A DNA stretch of 64,000 nucleotides, taken from contig NZ_CP043428.1 in NCBI RefSeq assembly GCF_008245045.1, positions 930,001-994,000 on the forward strand. The letters are read 5' to 3'. Shown here one piece after another: positions 1 through 9,154 of this stretch. The position numbers and the translations under genes are program-made. The stretch comes from Campylobacter volucris. Lineage in GTDB: Bacteria > Campylobacterota > Campylobacteria > Campylobacterales > Campylobacteraceae. Positions within the stretch are counted from its first letter, which is position 1; each line of letters starts with the position of its first letter. A model generated the notes under the pieces. It saw only the letters and a list, made by a program, of their open reading frames with translations. It was not told the origin of the DNA and did not search any database.

Positions 1-33
1 AAGTTTAGCAACTTGAACCAAATCATTCTTCAA
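1..33 (-). CDS. rimM: 16S rRNA processing protein RimM, N-terminal fragment
   Basis: Only the first eleven codons lie in the window; the rest runs off the left edge. The frame reads M-K-N-D-L-V-Q-V-A-K-L, which fits the usual RimM opening (D-hydrophobic-V-Q-V-A-K-L-G). An in-frame TAA lies three codons upstream and there is no ATG or GTG in the fragment, so the start must be the TTG at 31-33 (a second in-frame TTG lies four codons later). The gene overlaps the end of khpA by 11 bases. RimM binds S19 and assists maturation of the 30S head. The order ffh-rpsP-khpA-rimM is the standard one for this family, which supports the call despite the short fragment. Confidence 0.8.
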   Translation of the reverse strand, partial: MKNDLVQVAKL

Positions 34-268
34 TAGCTTTTACCGTTATACGATAAGATGTAGCATCCTTGACTTTATAAGCCATAATCACTGTTTTTAT
101 AGCATTAATTAATTTTCCATTTTTCCCTATAAGCTTACCAGTATCTACAGGATCTACATAAATAATAATTTCAGCAAAATCATTTTCTAAATTTTGTCTT
201 GTAATGTTTATTTTTTCAGGAAAATCAACAATTAATTTTGCATATTCTCTTAAAAAATTTTCAATCAT
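23..268 (-). CDS. khpA: KhpA-type KH-domain RNA-binding protein
   Basis: An 81-residue single KH domain protein. The GxxG loop that contacts RNA is visible as G-K-N-G within LIGKNGKLINAI, near residues 47-50, and the size matches the KhpA/YlqC family. KhpA proteins bind many RNAs and in other bacteria partner with KhpB; the role in Campylobacter is not established. It starts three bases after the rpsP stop and its end overlaps the rimM start, so it is expected to be co-transcribed and translationally coupled with both. The family call is firm. The specific function is inferred from relatives. Confidence 0.9.
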   Translation of the reverse strand: MIENFLREYAKLIVDFPEKINITRQNLENDFAEIIIYVDPVDTGKLIGKNGKLINAIKTVIMAYKVKDATSYRITVKAIEE

Positions 269-271
269 ATA

Positions 272-499
272 TTATTTACTTGTAATAGCAGCTACTCTAT
301 CGCTTAATTTAGCACCAACGCTTTTCCAATAAGCCAAACGCTCAGCGTCAAATTTTACCACTTCAGGTTCAACCATAGGATTATAATAACCTATACTTTC
401 AATCCAGCTACCATCTCTTCTTTTTCTACTATCAGTTACAACTATACGATAAAATGGTCTTTTTTTACGGCCCATTTTTGTAAGTCTAATCACTGTCAT
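272..499 (-). CDS. rpsP: 30S ribosomal protein S16
   Basis: A 75-residue S16 with the typical opening [19 protein letters not shown] and the downstream SIGYYNP motif. It binds 16S rRNA early in 30S assembly. A clear AGGAGT ribosome binding site sits just before the ATG. The 68-base gap to ffh holds a plausible Campylobacter-style -10 (complement of 535-540, preceded by TGAGC), so rpsP-khpA-rimM may have its own promoter as well as read-through from ffh. Length and sequence are normal for the family. Confidence 0.97.
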   Translation of the reverse strand: MTVIRLTKMGRKKRPFYRIVVTDSRKRRDGSWIESIGYYNPMVEPEVVKFDAERLAYWKSVGAKLSDRVAAITSK

Positions 500-567
500 T
501 TAATACTCCTAAAAATTAAATTTTTGTTATAGATATTTTAGCTCATATATCCATAAAAAAAATTTAA

Positions 568-1923
568 TTATTGAGGTCTTTTAGCTTGAGCTAACATATT
601 CATAAAATTTTCCATTCCTTTTTTATTGGAAAATTTCTTAGCTAACTTTGCTGCATTACTAAATTGTTTTAAAAAACGATTAACTTGCATTTGAGATAAA
701 CCTGCACCTTCTGCGATACGACGCTTTCTAGCATTATTTAACAAATCAGGATTTTCTCTTTCCTTTGGAGTCATAGAAGAAATCATGGCTTTAATATGTA
801 TAATTTCTTTAGAATTATCCAAATCAATATCTTTAATACTACTAGCCATAGAAGACAATCCTGGGATCATACCTATGATTGATTTCATACTTCCAAGTTT
901 TTTCACACTTTCCATTTGATTTAAAAAGTCATTAAAGTTAAATTCACCTTTTTTGATTTTCTTATTTAAAATTTTAGCTTCTTTTTCATCTATAATTGCA
1001 GCTGTTTTTTCGGCCAAAGTTGCTAAATCACCTTCGCCCATGATACGATTAACAATTCTATCAGGAATGAAAATTTCCAAATCTGCGACTTTTTCACCAA
1101 CACCTATAAATCTTAAAGGCACATTAATTTGCCTTGCAATACCTAAGGCAACGCCGCCTTTAGTATCAGCATCAAATTTACTTAAAACAACCCCAGTAAG
1201 ATTTAACATTTCATTAAAGGTTGTAGCTGTTTTTACCCCATCTTGACCACTCATTGCATCAGCAACATAAAAAATTTCATCAGGAGTTAAAATATTTTTT
1301 ATTTCTTTTAACTCATCCATTAATGCCGTATCAATTGCTAAACGACCAGCAGTATCAACAAGCAAAACATCATACATTGATTTTCTTGCTTTTTCTAAAG
1401 CTTGTTTTGCTACATTTAAAGGATTATTTTCATTTTCAATAAAAAATAGATCAATTTCATTAGCTTGAGTTAATTGTCTAAGCTGTTCAACTGCTGCTAG
1501 TCTTTGCAAATCACACGCAGCAACTAAAACTTTTTTATGTCTTAATTTTAAATAATTAGCAAGTTTTACAGTGCTAGTAGTTTTACCACCACCTTGCAAA
1601 CCACACATTAATACAACAGTAGGAGGTTTAACCGCAAAGACAAAGCCTTGATTTTTACCTTTAACACTAAGTATATCTTCTAAATTCTTTTTTATAGAAT
1701 CTAAGAATTGTTTTTGGCCTATACCATTTGTTTTAAGATCGTTTTCTACTAAATTTAATAGTTCTTTTGTTACTTTATGATGAACATCTGCTTTTAAAAG
1801 GGCTTTTTTTAAAGTATCTAGTGCGTTTTTTAAGGCTTTTTCATCATCTACAAAACGGAGTTTATTTACTGCAGATTTAAATGATTCGCTAACTATCTCA
1901 AACACTTCTTTCCCTTTTTTCAA
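568..1923 (-). CDS. ffh: Signal recognition particle protein Ffh
   Basis: A 451-residue SRP GTPase that binds 4.5S RNA and signal sequences and delivers nascent inner-membrane proteins to FtsY. The N-terminal helical bundle is followed by the G domain with P-loop GLQGGGKTT (near residues 108-116), the DTAGR motif, and SKFDADTKGG. The methionine-rich M domain fills roughly the last 150 residues (MKSIIGMIPGLSSM, then SSMTPKERENPDLLNNARKR). It lies between a pseudouridine synthase gene (40 bases upstream) and rpsP on the same strand. All core motifs are intact. Confidence 0.97.
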   Translation of the reverse strand: MKKGKEVFEIVSESFKSAVNKLRFVDDEKALKNALDTLKKALLKADVHHKVTKELLNLVENDLKTNGIGQKQFLDSIKKNLEDILSVKGKNQGFVFAVKPPTVVLMCGLQGGGKTTSTVKLANYLKLRHKKVLVAACDLQRLAAVEQLRQLTQANEIDLFFIENENNPLNVAKQALEKARKSMYDVLLVDTAGRLAIDTALMDELKEIKNILTPDEIFYVADAMSGQDGVKTATTFNEMLNLTGVVLSKFDADTKGGVALGIARQINVPLRFIGVGEKVADLEIFIPDRIVNRIMGEGDLATLAEKTAAIIDEKEAKILNKKIKKGEFNFNDFLNQMESVKKLGSMKSIIGMIPGLSSMASSIKDIDLDNSKEIIHIKAMISSMTPKERENPDLLNNARKRRIAEGAGLSQMQVNRFLKQFSNAAKLAKKFSNKKGMENFMNMLAQAKRPQ

Positions 1924-1963
1924 ATTAAGATTTAATTATATTTTCTTTTAGCTTTAAACGCCT

Positions 1964-2716
1964 TTAAAAATTTAAATTTTTTATTTCAAATCCATACACA
2001 TTAAAGCTTTCATCCAGTAATGCTTTAAAAGTATAATCAAAAATTTTTGTTTCATAGCTATGTAAAAACATTCTTGATGAAATATTTTTAGCATATTTTT
2101 CATCACCAATAACACCATGTTTTATATGATTTAAATGCACTCTAATTTGATGAGTTCTACCCGTTTTTATAATGGCTTTAATCAGTGTTTTTTTGGCATT
2201 AACCATCAAAGGTTCAACATAAGTTATCGCCTCTAAACCAAATTTATCAATTTTACTAAAAGCCCCGTTGCTACCTTTATGGGTAGAAATTTTTTCACAA
2301 ATTTCTATTTCTTCAGCTATTACTCCATCTACAATGGCTAAATAACTTTTATAAACATTTTGCTTTTTATATTCATTAATACATTTTAATCTAAATTCTT
2401 CATTTTTACTTAAAAGCAATACTCCACTTGTTTCTTTATCGAGTCTATTAATCAATTTTGCATTAAAAATATTTTCTAAATTTTCACTAATTTGTCCAAA
2501 TGGTTTATTTAAAACAATGATATTATCATCTTCAAATAATATTTTTGCTTTTTTTATTTTATGAACGACAAATTTTATTTTTACATTCATCAAAGCCCTA
2601 GCAATAACTACTTTTTTACCCATTGCAAAAACACAACCATTATCTATAAGTTCTTTTGCTTGGTTGTTAGAAATTTTTTCTTGTATAGCTAATAATTTAT
2701 ACGCTTTATCTTGCAT
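1964..2716 (-). CDS. RluA/RluD-family pseudouridine synthase
   Basis: A 250-residue RNA pseudouridine synthase. The catalytic-aspartate motif is present as INRLDKETSGVLLLSKN, and the region TGRTHQIRVHLNHIKHGVIGDEKY is the conserved C-terminal block. The first 50 residues look like a short S4-type RNA-binding domain. The family isomerises uridines in rRNA or tRNA; the target cannot be told from sequence alone, so no symbol is given. Its start overlaps the end of waaA by 11 bases, which implies translational coupling in the long minus-strand operon. Confidence 0.88.
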   Translation of the reverse strand: MQDKAYKLLAIQEKISNNQAKELIDNGCVFAMGKKVVIARALMNVKIKFVVHKIKKAKILFEDDNIIVLNKPFGQISENLENIFNAKLINRLDKETSGVLLLSKNEEFRLKCINEYKKQNVYKSYLAIVDGVIAEEIEICEKISTHKGSNGAFSKIDKFGLEAITYVEPLMVNAKKTLIKAIIKTGRTHQIRVHLNHIKHGVIGDEKYAKNISSRMFLHSYETKIFDYTFKALLDESFNVYGFEIKNLNF

Positions 2717-3881
2717 TTACACCTTCTTTTATGCTTTGAATAATCTCTGTTAAATCACCTTGATGTTTAATTTTTGCACAAGTTAAATTTTGAGTTAAAA
2801 TGTTTTTAATTTCATCTAAATTTTGACAAATATAAATATTTTCAACTTCATTATACAAAGCTTCTTGATTAAAAAAATATTTTCCTGAAATAATAATATT
2901 TTCATATTTAGCAGCCTCAATTGGATTATGCCCTCCAATATTTTTTTCAAAAGAACCACATAAAAAAACAATATCACTAATACTATAAAAATTTTCAAGC
3001 TCACCTAAACAATCAAGCAATAAACATTTTTCGCAAAAAACACTTTGCAAATCATTTGATTTTAAATCAAGTTGTGAAAATTTTTGCATACCATAACCAT
3101 TGATTTTACAAAAATCTAATAAAATTTTCTCTACCATCTCAAAACGCTCAGGATGTCTTGGTACAAGAACTAGCTTATCATTTTGTTCTAGTTTGATTTT
3201 AGAAAGAAGTGCTTTTTCTTCGTTTTCATGAGTGCTTGCAAGAACTATCAATCTAGATTTTAATTTTTCAAATTTTTTATCTTTTTTGTTTTTATTGATA
3301 ATTTTAATATTTTTATATGCTATGACATTTTTTGCACCAAGCTCTTGAAGTCTTTCTTTATCTTTTAAGCTTTGAGCAAATACTTCATCGATATATCTAA
3401 AAAGTACTTTATAAAAAAAGTTAAATTTTTTATACTTAAAATAAGATCTATCACTGATTCTAGCATTAATTAAAATAACTTTTGCATTAAAAAATTTAGC
3501 CATAAACAATAGTATCAACCAAAGTTCAGCTTCAAATATCACTAAAACCTTACAAGGTTTCATCCAAAAAGGAATAAAAATTTCAAATGGCAAAAAATTA
3601 ACTTTATGCGTATATTTTAAAGCTTCACTAAAGCCTGTGTTTGTGATAGTAGAAATTCTAAAATTATTAAAATGATTAAACAAAAAGCGCATACTTTTTA
3701 TCTCACCAAAAGAACACCCATGAAAATGGAGATCTGCGTATTCTTGTTTTAAATTTTTGTAAAGAAAAAAACGAGATTTTAAAGAGATTTTATATTTATC
3801 TTTATAAAAACTTAAAATTAGTAAAAAAGGTGCTGCAATAACATAAAGTATTACAGCAAGAGCATAATAAAAAAAAATCAA
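2706..3881 (-). CDS. waaA: 3-deoxy-D-manno-octulosonic acid (Kdo) transferase
   Basis: A 391-residue WaaA/KdtA glycosyltransferase that adds Kdo to lipid IV-A, the first step of the lipooligosaccharide core. An N-terminal hydrophobic anchor (about residues 2-24) is followed by the family's N-terminal domain (HFHGCSFGEIKSMRFL; ITNTGFSEAL) and a GT-B C-terminal half with LVPRHPERFE and GGHNPIEAAKYE, the nucleotide-sugar site. Length is close to other Campylobacter WaaA proteins. It overlaps the zinc-ribbon gene by 4 bases and the pseudouridine synthase gene by 11. Whether it adds one or two Kdo units cannot be read from sequence. Confidence 0.93.
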   Translation of the reverse strand: MIFFYYALAVILYVIAAPFLLILSFYKDKYKISLKSRFFLYKNLKQEYADLHFHGCSFGEIKSMRFLFNHFNNFRISTITNTGFSEALKYTHKVNFLPFEIFIPFWMKPCKVLVIFEAELWLILLFMAKFFNAKVILINARISDRSYFKYKKFNFFYKVLFRYIDEVFAQSLKDKERLQELGAKNVIAYKNIKIINKNKKDKKFEKLKSRLIVLASTHENEEKALLSKIKLEQNDKLVLVPRHPERFEMVEKILLDFCKINGYGMQKFSQLDLKSNDLQSVFCEKCLLLDCLGELENFYSISDIVFLCGSFEKNIGGHNPIEAAKYENIIISGKYFFNQEALYNEVENIYICQNLDEIKNILTQNLTCAKIKHQGDLTEIIQSIKEGVNAR

Positions 3882-4597
3882 TTTTGATTTTCTTCTTTTT
3901 CTTTATATAAAATTCTACCACAATGTGGACAAGTAACTATTTCATCACCTTTTAAAACTGCAAGATAAGTTTTATCATAAATTCTCATAAAACATCCATA
4001 ACAAGCATGTTTTTTTACAGGAACCACAGCACTATTATGTGCCCATTTTCTAATTTTTTCATAAAAAGTTAAAACTTTTTGATTGATTTCTCCAACAAGT
4101 TTTACTTTTTTATCATAAATTTCTAATCTTTCTTTTTCTATATCTACCAGAACTGCCTTGGTATCAACTTCAATTTTTTCCACTTCTTCTTCTAGCTGAA
4201 TTTTCTTTGCTTGCAATTCTTGTTTGAATTTTTCTTTGTTTTCTAAAATTTTATCTAATCTTTCAATTTCCTCATTAGCTGCATCTAATTGCTCTTTAGC
4301 TATATCTTCTTCGATTTTTAAAGCATTTGCTTCTTTTTCTGTTTTAACAGCAGCACTTTTTTTAGAAATTTCTTTAATTTTCTCACCAAATTCTGCGATA
4401 TGGTTATTGTTTTGACTTTTTTGATTTTCTATATCTTTAATATCTTTATCAAATGTGCAAATTTCTTCTTCTGTTTTATCAAGCATTAAACGCTTTTCTT
4501 TTAATTTTTTAGTAGCTTCATCTACTTTAAGCGTAAAACCATCTAATTCTTTATCGATTTGCGATAAAACTATGAGTTGATCTAAATATTTATTCAT
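3878..4597 (-). CDS. Coiled-coil zinc-ribbon protein, FlgZ (HP0958)-like
   Basis: A 239-residue protein. Residues about 5-180 form an almost unbroken, Lys/Glu-rich coiled coil, and the C-terminus carries a C4 zinc ribbon (CYGC, then CPHCG about 27 residues later). This architecture matches H. pylori HP0958 (FlgZ), which binds RpoN and flaA mRNA and so affects flagellar gene expression. A flagellar role here is inference from that relative. The operon also holds cheZ, but mixed with unrelated housekeeping genes. The start ATG is followed by a protein beginning MNKYLDQL, with the Nif3-like gene ending 11 bases upstream. Confidence 0.8.
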   Translation of the reverse strand: MNKYLDQLIVLSQIDKELDGFTLKVDEATKKLKEKRLMLDKTEEEICTFDKDIKDIENQKSQNNNHIAEFGEKIKEISKKSAAVKTEKEANALKIEEDIAKEQLDAANEEIERLDKILENKEKFKQELQAKKIQLEEEVEKIEVDTKAVLVDIEKERLEIYDKKVKLVGEINQKVLTFYEKIRKWAHNSAVVPVKKHACYGCFMRIYDKTYLAVLKGDEIVTCPHCGRILYKEKEENQN

Positions 4598-4608
4598 TTA
4601 TTTTATCC

Positions 4609-5340
4609 TTAAAAATATTGAAATGGATTTTTTGAAACTGATATTATAACTTCTAAAGGAAATTTTTGCAAATGTCTTGCCAAAATCTCTCCAAAATATT
4701 TTTCACTATCATAATGACCTATATCAATTAAATTTAAATTATTATGATAGCTTTCTAAAGCTTGATGGTATTTAAAATCACCGCTTAAAAAACAATCTGC
4801 TTTTATATTTGCAATCAAATCTCCACCACTTCCAGTGCAAATAGCAACTTTTTTTAATTGATTATTTTTTGTTTGAACCACTCTTAAATGTTCTATATTT
4901 AATTTTTCTTTTACATAAAATACAAAATCTTCAAAAGTAAAATCTACTTCACAATAAATTAAAAAATCCTCTTTGCTATATACACTTAAGCCTAAAATTT
5001 GCTCAGTAAAATATTCGTTTAAATGACTTAAATCAAAATTAGTATGCATGGCAATTAAAGCTATATTTTTTTGTATCATTTTGGTAATTAAATTTTGAGG
5101 ATACAAATTACCACTAATGTGTTTAATACCTTTAAAAATCAAAGGATGATGAACAATAAATAAAGAATTTTCACAAGCTTTATCAAGCAAATACTCATCT
5201 ATATCTAAACTAAGATAAATTTTAGTCACTTTATCATTTAAATTTCCAATTAATAATCCACTATTATCCCAAGAACTTTGAGTATCAAAAGGACTTATAA
5301 AATTAAGATGATCATAAATTTCTTTTATTTTAATCTTCAT
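4609..5340 (-). CDS. Nif3/DUF34-family dinuclear metal protein
   Basis: A 243-residue member of the Nif3 (DUF34/YbgI/YqfO) family. The dinuclear metal ligands are recognisable: VHHPLIF near the first third, the HTNFD motif, and a C-terminal GHYDSEKYF. The N-terminal WDNSGLLIG is typical. Some relatives have been linked to GTP cyclohydrolase-type activity, but no function is established, so none is assigned. Its start overlaps glyQ by 11 bases on the same strand. Length is that of the short bacterial form without an inserted PII-like domain. Confidence 0.88.
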   Translation of the reverse strand: MKIKIKEIYDHLNFISPFDTQSSWDNSGLLIGNLNDKVTKIYLSLDIDEYLLDKACENSLFIVHHPLIFKGIKHISGNLYPQNLITKMIQKNIALIAMHTNFDLSHLNEYFTEQILGLSVYSKEDFLIYCEVDFTFEDFVFYVKEKLNIEHLRVVQTKNNQLKKVAICTGSGGDLIANIKADCFLSGDFKYHQALESYHNNLNLIDIGHYDSEKYFGEILARHLQKFPLEVIISVSKNPFQYF

Positions 5341-6193
5341 TTAAATTTTCTTTATAAATTAAAGCACAATTTTTAGATAATTCTCTAATTTTTAACATAA
5401 AATCTTGTCTTTGGGTTACCGATATAGCACCTCTTGCATCAAGTAAATTAAAAGTATGCGCAGCTAACATACAATAATCATATGCAGGCAAAGCAAGTTT
5501 TGCTTCAAGCGCATTTTTACATTCTTTGTAAGCATTTTCAAATTGAGAATTTAAAATTTGCACATCACTGATTTCAAAATTGTATTTGCTAAATTCATAT
5601 TCTGTTTGTTTATGCACATCATGATAGGTAATTTTTTCACCATTAAATTCATTCCAAATTATATCATATACATTATCTACATTTTGCAAATACATTGCGA
5701 TTCTTTCAAGACCATAGGTAATTTCAGCACTCACCAAATCAACAGCTATCCCGCCAACTTGTTGAAAATAAGTAAATTGAGTTACTTCCATACCATCAAG
5801 CCAAACCTCCCATCCTAAGCCCCAAGCTCCCAAACTAGGACTCTCCCAATTATCTTCTACAAAACGAATATCATGAGACTTTAAATTAAAACCTAAATTT
5901 TCCAAACTTTTTAAATATAATTCTTGGATATTGTCAGGACTTGGCTTCATTAAAACTTGAAATTGATAATAAGCACCCAATCTATTAGGATTTTCACCAT
6001 ATCTACCATCAGTTGGCCTTCTACTTGGAGCCACATAAGCAGCTGCCCAAGGTTTTTTTCCTAAACTTCTTAAAAAGGTGGCTGGATGAAAAGTACCTGC
6101 TCCTGCTGGAAAATCATAAGGTTGCATAATCGCACAACCTTGTTTTTGCCAATACTCCTGCAAGGTTAAAATCATTTTTGAAAAAGTCATCAT
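5330..6193 (-). CDS. glyQ: Glycyl-tRNA synthetase alpha subunit
   Basis: A 287-residue alpha chain of the alpha2-beta2 bacterial glycyl-tRNA synthetase, which charges tRNA-Gly. The opening [18 protein letters not shown] and the block [18 protein letters not shown] are highly conserved in GlyQ and belong to the class II catalytic core. The beta subunit gene (glyS) is not in this window. Two adjacent ATGs are possible starts; the first overlaps the preceding stop codon by one base (TAATG). Confidence 0.97.
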   Translation of the reverse strand: MMTFSKMILTLQEYWQKQGCAIMQPYDFPAGAGTFHPATFLRSLGKKPWAAAYVAPSRRPTDGRYGENPNRLGAYYQFQVLMKPSPDNIQELYLKSLENLGFNLKSHDIRFVEDNWESPSLGAWGLGWEVWLDGMEVTQFTYFQQVGGIAVDLVSAEITYGLERIAMYLQNVDNVYDIIWNEFNGEKITYHDVHKQTEYEFSKYNFEISDVQILNSQFENAYKECKNALEAKLALPAYDYCMLAAHTFNLLDARGAISVTQRQDFMLKIRELSKNCALIYKENLNED

Positions 6194-6693
6194 TAGTTTA
6201 TTTCCTCTGGTTTTTCTTGGGTATTTGCATAAAGATCTACTGTTTTATTCCACATCATTTTATATTTTCGTTTTAAAAATTCTATTTCATCTCTAGCATG
6301 TTTTAGCTCTAAATTTAAAGTTTCAATAGTTTTTCTATCTGCATCGTATAATTCTTGCATTGAATAAAGAGCATCTTTTAAAAATTTATTTTCACTTTTT
6401 AAAGCTTCTAAGGTTTCATCTTTAGCATCTAAAACTTTTTCATGTAAATTTAAAATAGTTCCAATGGTTTTTTCTACAAAACTTTCTCCAGCTAAAGTCA
6501 TAGAATTTACCATAGCAGGTTGATGATTAGAAGCTGTTGGAACAACACTAAAGGTTCCTTGATTTGCTTCGATATAAATTTTTCCATCTTCATCTTTAAA
6601 ATTTAAAGCTCCTTTTGCCATCATTCCTTTGACTACATCTTCAGACAAATGGACTAATTGACAAAATTCTTTTAATTCTAAATAAGTTTGCAT
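6193..6693 (-). CDS. DUF3972-type coiled-coil protein, unknown function
   Basis: A 166-residue protein I recognise only as the conserved Campylobacter hypothetical that precedes glyQ. Residues 1-60 look like a small helix-turn-helix or MerR-like fold ([24 protein letters not shown]). Residues about 75-150 are strongly helical and coiled-coil ([19 protein letters not shown], then [20 protein letters not shown]). No signal peptide or membrane segment is seen. It sits 9 bases after purE and overlaps glyQ by one base. A DNA-binding role is possible but unsupported beyond the first segment. Confidence 0.75.
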   Translation of the reverse strand: MQTYLELKEFCQLVHLSEDVVKGMMAKGALNFKDEDGKIYIEANQGTFSVVPTASNHQPAMVNSMTLAGESFVEKTIGTILNLHEKVLDAKDETLEALKSENKFLKDALYSMQELYDADRKTIETLNLELKHARDEIEFLKRKYKMMWNKTVDLYANTQEKPEEIN

Positions 6694-6702
6694 GTAATTT
6701 CC

Positions 6703-7197
6703 TTAAAGAAAAATTTCTATTTGACTAGAATCTTTGCTTAATTTTTCTTGCTGTTTTATTCTATCTTCTAATAATTTGCTAGCTAAATTTTCATCATTAA
6801 TTGCTAAAATTTGGATAGCTAAATATGCAGCATTAATCGCTCCAGCTTTGCCAATAGCTAGCGTAGCAACAGGAATTCCACTTGGCATTTGAACAGTTGA
6901 AAACAAAGAATCCATACCTACTAAATTACTCCCTGATATTGGCACACCAAGAACAGGTTTGGTTGTATGTGCAGCAACCGCTCCTGCTAAATGCGCAGCC
7001 ATACCAGCTGCAGCGATAAATACTTTAGCACCTTTAACTTCTGCTTCTTTAACATACTCTTGAGTTCTTTGAGGGCTTCTATGAGCTGAAGTGATTAAAA
7101 CTTCATATTTTACACCAAAATCATCAAATATTCTCAAAGCTTCTTTTATAACATCATAATCATTTTTGCTTCCCATTAATACCGATACAAATTTCAC
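6703..7197 (-). CDS. purE: N5-carboxyaminoimidazole ribonucleotide mutase
   Basis: A 164-residue PurE that moves the carboxylate of N5-CAIR to give CAIR in purine synthesis. The signature elements MGSKNDYD, SAHRSP and GVPISGSNLVGMDSLFSTVQMP are all present, and the conserved loop His is in SAHR. It is the short, stand-alone form, not fused to SAICAR synthetase or PurK. The start overlaps the U32 gene by 4 bases. No other purine biosynthesis gene is adjacent, but purU is nearby across glnA. Confidence 0.96.
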   Translation of the reverse strand: MKFVSVLMGSKNDYDVIKEALRIFDDFGVKYEVLITSAHRSPQRTQEYVKEAEVKGAKVFIAAAGMAAHLAGAVAAHTTKPVLGVPISGSNLVGMDSLFSTVQMPSGIPVATLAIGKAGAINAAYLAIQILAINDENLASKLLEDRIKQQEKLSKDSSQIEIFL

Positions 7198-8450
7198 TCG
7201 ATATTCCTTCTTAAAAAGCTAAATTCTGGAAGCTTAAATGGTAAATAAATTTCATTTTCATTGCCGCTATGAATTTCTTGAAATTCTTTATTGTTTTTTG
7301 CCAATAATTGTTTAAAAACTACAAAATTTTTTCCATCTTTTTGATAAGTTATGCCTATTTTATTATCTCCTAATTCAATTTTACTATTTATAGGAGTTAA
7401 AATTTCATATTCTTTATTTAATTGTATTTTACCTTTGCATTTAAAAAATTCGCCATCTTCACTAATAGCATGAACTTGGTGAGTTCCCTCTTCTATACTA
7501 GTGTCGTGATTAATAGAATCAGTCTTTTCATAAGCTCTTGAAACCAAATATCCATCCGTAAAACCTCTATTTTTTAAGGTTTGAATTTCTTTTTCATATT
7601 TATTTGCTTCAAAAGTATCATTAAGCACATCTTCTACAGCCATTTTGTAAGTTCTAGTTGTTAAAGCAACATAATACTCACTTTTTGTACGACCTTCTAT
7701 CTTAAATGCATTAATACAATTTTCTTGCATAATTTTTTGTATATAAGAACTTAAATTTAAATCTTTAGAATTAAAAATATGCGTTCCATTTTCATCTTCT
7801 TCGAGCCTAAACAAGGTGTTAGTTTGTGGATTTTTAGCGTAAAGTTCGTAATTAAATCTACAATCATTTGCACACGAACCACGATTGCTCATACGACCAC
7901 TTTGTACTGATGAGATTAAACACCTTCCAGAATATGCAAAACACATAGAACCATGAACAAAACTTTCTAGTTCGATATCGCAATTATTTTTTAAATCCTT
8001 AGCATCTTTTAAACCAAGCTCTCTTGCTATCACAACACGCTTTGCACCCATATCTTTATAGACTTTTGCATCAAGATAGTTTAAGATATTTGCTTGAGTG
8101 GAAACATGAAGATTGATCTCAGGAGCTAACTCCTTAACCAATCGCATCGCTCCAACTGAAGCAACAATAAAAGCATCAGGTTTCATTTCTTTTAGTTTTA
8201 AAATATGTCTTTTTAAACCTTCAATTTGAGAACTAAAATGAAAACCATTGATAGTCACATAAATTTTTTTACCCCTAGAATGAGTATAATCAATAGCTTC
8301 TTTAAAACTATCATAGGTAAAATCTCGAGCAGTTCTTGCTCTTAATGAAAAATTATTCACACCAGCATAAACTGCATCAGCACCATAAGCTAATGCAATT
8401 TTTAATTTAGTAAAATTTCCTGCTGGAGAAACAATCTCAGGAATAATCAT
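7194..8450 (-). CDS. U32 family protein, probable tRNA hydroxylation factor (TrhP-like)
   Basis: A 418-residue U32 family member. The family signature is clear at ESFVHGSMCFAYSGRCLIS, followed by Cys-rich SNRGSCANDCRFNYEL. The N-terminal half is a TIM-barrel-like region (SPAGNFTKLKIALAYGADAVYAG). E. coli TrhP (YegQ) is needed for 5-hydroxyuridine at tRNA position 34, and its cysteines probably hold a cluster. Older annotations call these collagenase-like peptidases because of H. pylori PrtC, for which enzymatic support is weak. Overlaps of 4 bases on both sides (cheZ and purE) suggest coupled translation. Confidence 0.85.
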   Translation of the reverse strand: MIIPEIVSPAGNFTKLKIALAYGADAVYAGVNNFSLRARTARDFTYDSFKEAIDYTHSRGKKIYVTINGFHFSSQIEGLKRHILKLKEMKPDAFIVASVGAMRLVKELAPEINLHVSTQANILNYLDAKVYKDMGAKRVVIARELGLKDAKDLKNNCDIELESFVHGSMCFAYSGRCLISSVQSGRMSNRGSCANDCRFNYELYAKNPQTNTLFRLEEDENGTHIFNSKDLNLSSYIQKIMQENCINAFKIEGRTKSEYYVALTTRTYKMAVEDVLNDTFEANKYEKEIQTLKNRGFTDGYLVSRAYEKTDSINHDTSIEEGTHQVHAISEDGEFFKCKGKIQLNKEYEILTPINSKIELGDNKIGITYQKDGKNFVVFKQLLAKNNKEFQEIHSGNENEIYLPFKLPEFSFLRRNIE

Positions 8451-9154
8451 TTTTTTCCTAAACTAGCGATCAAAGCCTCTATATCATCATTACTTACAAC
8501 ATCTGCAGTTGTGTCACCTTCAATATGCACCGCAGATCCAACGCGTTTTTCATCATCAATTTTACCTTCAAATAAACTACTCATATATCTACTTAAAGCT
8601 CTCATTACATTTATAACGCGTTCGATTTTTTGACGATGTATATCTTGATACTGCATAGCATCCATAGCCATCATCACCTCATCTTGACCAGTTTGCAAAC
8701 AACCTGTAATCTCATCAATAATATTTTTAGCATTATTATTTGTATCAATAGCTTCTTTAAAACTTGCTACATTTGGAAATTTAGCATTTAATTTTTCAAA
8801 AATATCAATATTTTTATTTAAAGCGTCGCTAATAACACAAAGATCATTCTCAGAATTTGCAAAAAAGTCATTGATAGCCTCAAGCTTTTCCATCATTTCA
8901 GTAGCTTTAATCTCACTATCTCTTGTAACATCATCAAGCTGATGCACAACTTTATGTTCTTTACTTGGTGGTGGTGGTGGCCAAGCCATATCTGCTCTTG
9001 CTTTATAATCGCCACTCATCATATCATCGACCATTTTTTTGTTTTTTTCTTCATCCTCGCAATCTGTTTCCGGTTTTTCTTCCTTTGTTTCTACAGAATC
9101 AAGATCTAAATCATCAGAACCATTCATTAAAGCATCTAATTCTTCTTGAGTCAT
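8447..9154 (-). CDS. cheZ: CheZ-type CheY-P phosphatase
   Basis: A 235-residue remote CheZ homologue of the Helicobacter/Campylobacter type. The catalytic D-x-x-x-Q motif is in QYQDIHRQKIERV, near residue 171, where the Asp and Gln drive dephosphorylation of CheY-P. The long helices around it form the four-helix bundle. The C-terminal tail DDIEALIASLGKK fits a CheY-tethering peptide. The N-terminus MTQEELDALMNG looks like the CheY-binding tip of FliM. A run of five prolines (59-63), from five CCA codons, follows an acidic linker. It is the first gene of the long minus-strand operon, with SD AAAGGTG before the ATG. Confidence 0.88.
   Translation of the reverse strand: MTQEELDALMNGSDDLDLDSVETKEEKPETDCEDEEKNKKMVDDMMSGDYKARADMAWPPPPPSKEHKVVHQLDDVTRDSEIKATEMMEKLEAINDFFANSENDLCVISDALNKNIDIFEKLNAKFPNVASFKEAIDTNNNAKNIIDEITGCLQTGQDEVMMAMDAMQYQDIHRQKIERVINVMRALSRYMSSLFEGKIDDEKRVGSAVHIEGDTTADVVSNDDIEALIASLGKK

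Noticed and set aside
7194..8450. Annotation of the U32 protein as a virulence collagenase
   Set aside because: Sequence fits the tRNA hydroxylation branch better, and evidence for collagenase activity in the family is weak.
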